Positions 33,033-33,275 of a stretch of 33,275 nucleotides of DNA are shown here, one piece after another. The notes below the pieces were generated by a model that saw nothing but the letters and a program-made list of their open reading frames with translations, made no database searches and was not told where the DNA came from. Source of the stretch: Thermoplasmata archaeon (GTDB lineage: Archaea > Thermoplasmatota > Thermoplasmata > Lutacidiplasmatales > UBA184); the NCBI GenBank assembly GCA_021827405.1, contig JAKAVY010000022.1, positions 1-33,275 on the forward strand. Direction: 5' to 3'. The stretch's first letter is position 1. Every line of letters begins with the position of its first letter. The position numbers and the translations under genes are program-made.

Positions 33033-33275
33033 GCCTTCGCCTCCACGATGGAGAGCCACCGTCCGATGGACTCCGAACGATACCACCCGCGTTCCAGCGC
33101 CTGCTGGAACGCCTGGGAGAGCCGCTCGGGGCCATGCTAGAGGAGCAGATCGAAGAGGTTCTCCACGTCCCAAGCCCACACTCGGGGACGGCTGTGGACG
33201 AGCTCCGTCAGGAACTCCTCGGCGGTGGGCCCGACCTCGAAGAGACGCTGGCGCTTGTAGTAGAGCTGGGCCCGG
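33029..33275 (-). pseudogene. istA: 3' end of IS21-type transposase IstA with in-frame amber stop, partial
   Basis: Read leftwards from the edge on the minus strand: RAQLYYKRQRLFEVGPTAEE, then FLTELVHSRPRVWAWDVENL, FDLLL and a TAG at 33137-33139, after which the same frame continues HGPERLSQAFQQALERGWYR and SESIGRWLSIVEAKA to a TGA at 33029-33031. Helical content and the ATGA junction with istB show the frame is the true IstA C-terminus, so the TAG is an internal nonsense codon (most simply GAG to TAG). The gene is cut by the window edge. Confidence 0.7.

Larger units (their letters stand above)
32558..33275 (-). mobile_element. Degenerate IS21-family element (istA/istB), running off the right edge
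   Basis: Contains a truncated istB and the 3' end of istA in the standard IS21 order with an ATGA junction. The proposed outer end is TGTAGGTATCCC at 32558, followed by short motifs resembling IS21 terminal repeats (GGTTCAAAACGACC and CACGTCAGAAAGTGCC on the plus strand). It lies 7 nt after the transposase stop. Confidence 0.6.

Noticed and set aside
33029-33275. In-frame TAG in istA as a pyrrolysine codon
   Set aside because: TAG is used as the ordinary stop of several genes here (ArsA-like, aldo/keto reductase, atpI, transposase, TIGR04255 partner), and the istB next to it is also broken. A nonsense mutation in a dead element is simpler.
1-33275. tRNA, rRNA genes or CRISPR arrays
   Set aside because: No T-arm/CCA-like clover-leaf sequence, rRNA signature or regularly spaced repeats were noticed by eye; a tRNAscan or CRISPR finder run would settle it.

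Overview
The window is very GC-rich DNA (roughly 70% by eye) from an archaeon. The archaeal calls rest on ribosomal proteins S15 and L37e in their archaeal forms, an Sm-like (LSm) protein, a fibrillarin-like 2'-O-methyltransferase (FlpA), a HSP20-tailed ArsA/Get3 ATPase and an A-type ATP synthase operon. A true DNA gyrase A subunit (GyrA box present) points to a gyrase-bearing euryarchaeal lineage. A high-GC Thermoplasmatota-like organism is my best guess, but it is an inference, not shown. Many first genes have a TATA-like box centred about 24-29 nt before the start codon, which implies leaderless or nearly leaderless mRNAs.

Layout. 1-3418 (mostly minus): DinB-like protein, DUF885 metallohydrolase, and a secreted or membrane-anchored zinc-ribbon protein. 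3471-6471 (plus): RidA, FlpA, a small unknown protein, a TIGR04255-like protein and its downstream partner. 6468-6913 (minus): a frameshifted Fic/Doc-like toxin gene behind a 19-bp perfect palindrome. 7092-13261 (plus): a compressed six-gene operon in which every junction overlaps: rpsO, DHH phosphoesterase, gyrA, a zinc ribbon, ArsA-like ATPase and an unknown gene. 13059-14429 (minus): dihydropteroate synthase with a long N-terminal extension. 14495-15689 (plus): a membrane zinc-ribbon protein, LSm, L37e, and an unlisted 55-residue single-span membrane protein. 15761-17494: an orphan winged-helix plus DNA methyltransferase. 17364-21006: hemerythrin-like, DUF72, aldo/keto reductase, and alkyladenine DNA glycosylase. 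21113-23712 (minus): a HEAT-repeat protein translationally coupled to a double-GNAT protein.

23826-30572 carries the A-type ATP synthase genes in the order F-A-B-D-(40-residue membrane ORF)-H-I. This is a rotation of the commonly seen H-I-K-E-C-F-A-B-D order. K, E and C are missing, and the place where K would be expected (just after I) holds mobile DNA: an intact IS1634-like transposase gene, then a decayed IS21-type istA/istB pair that runs off the right edge.

The points I would look at first are the permuted ATP synthase operon with its extra tiny membrane ORF, the Fic-like gene with palindrome next to the TIGR04255 pair, and the nested insertion sequences. No tRNA, rRNA or CRISPR array was seen. 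No gene-free stretch exceeds about 215 bases.
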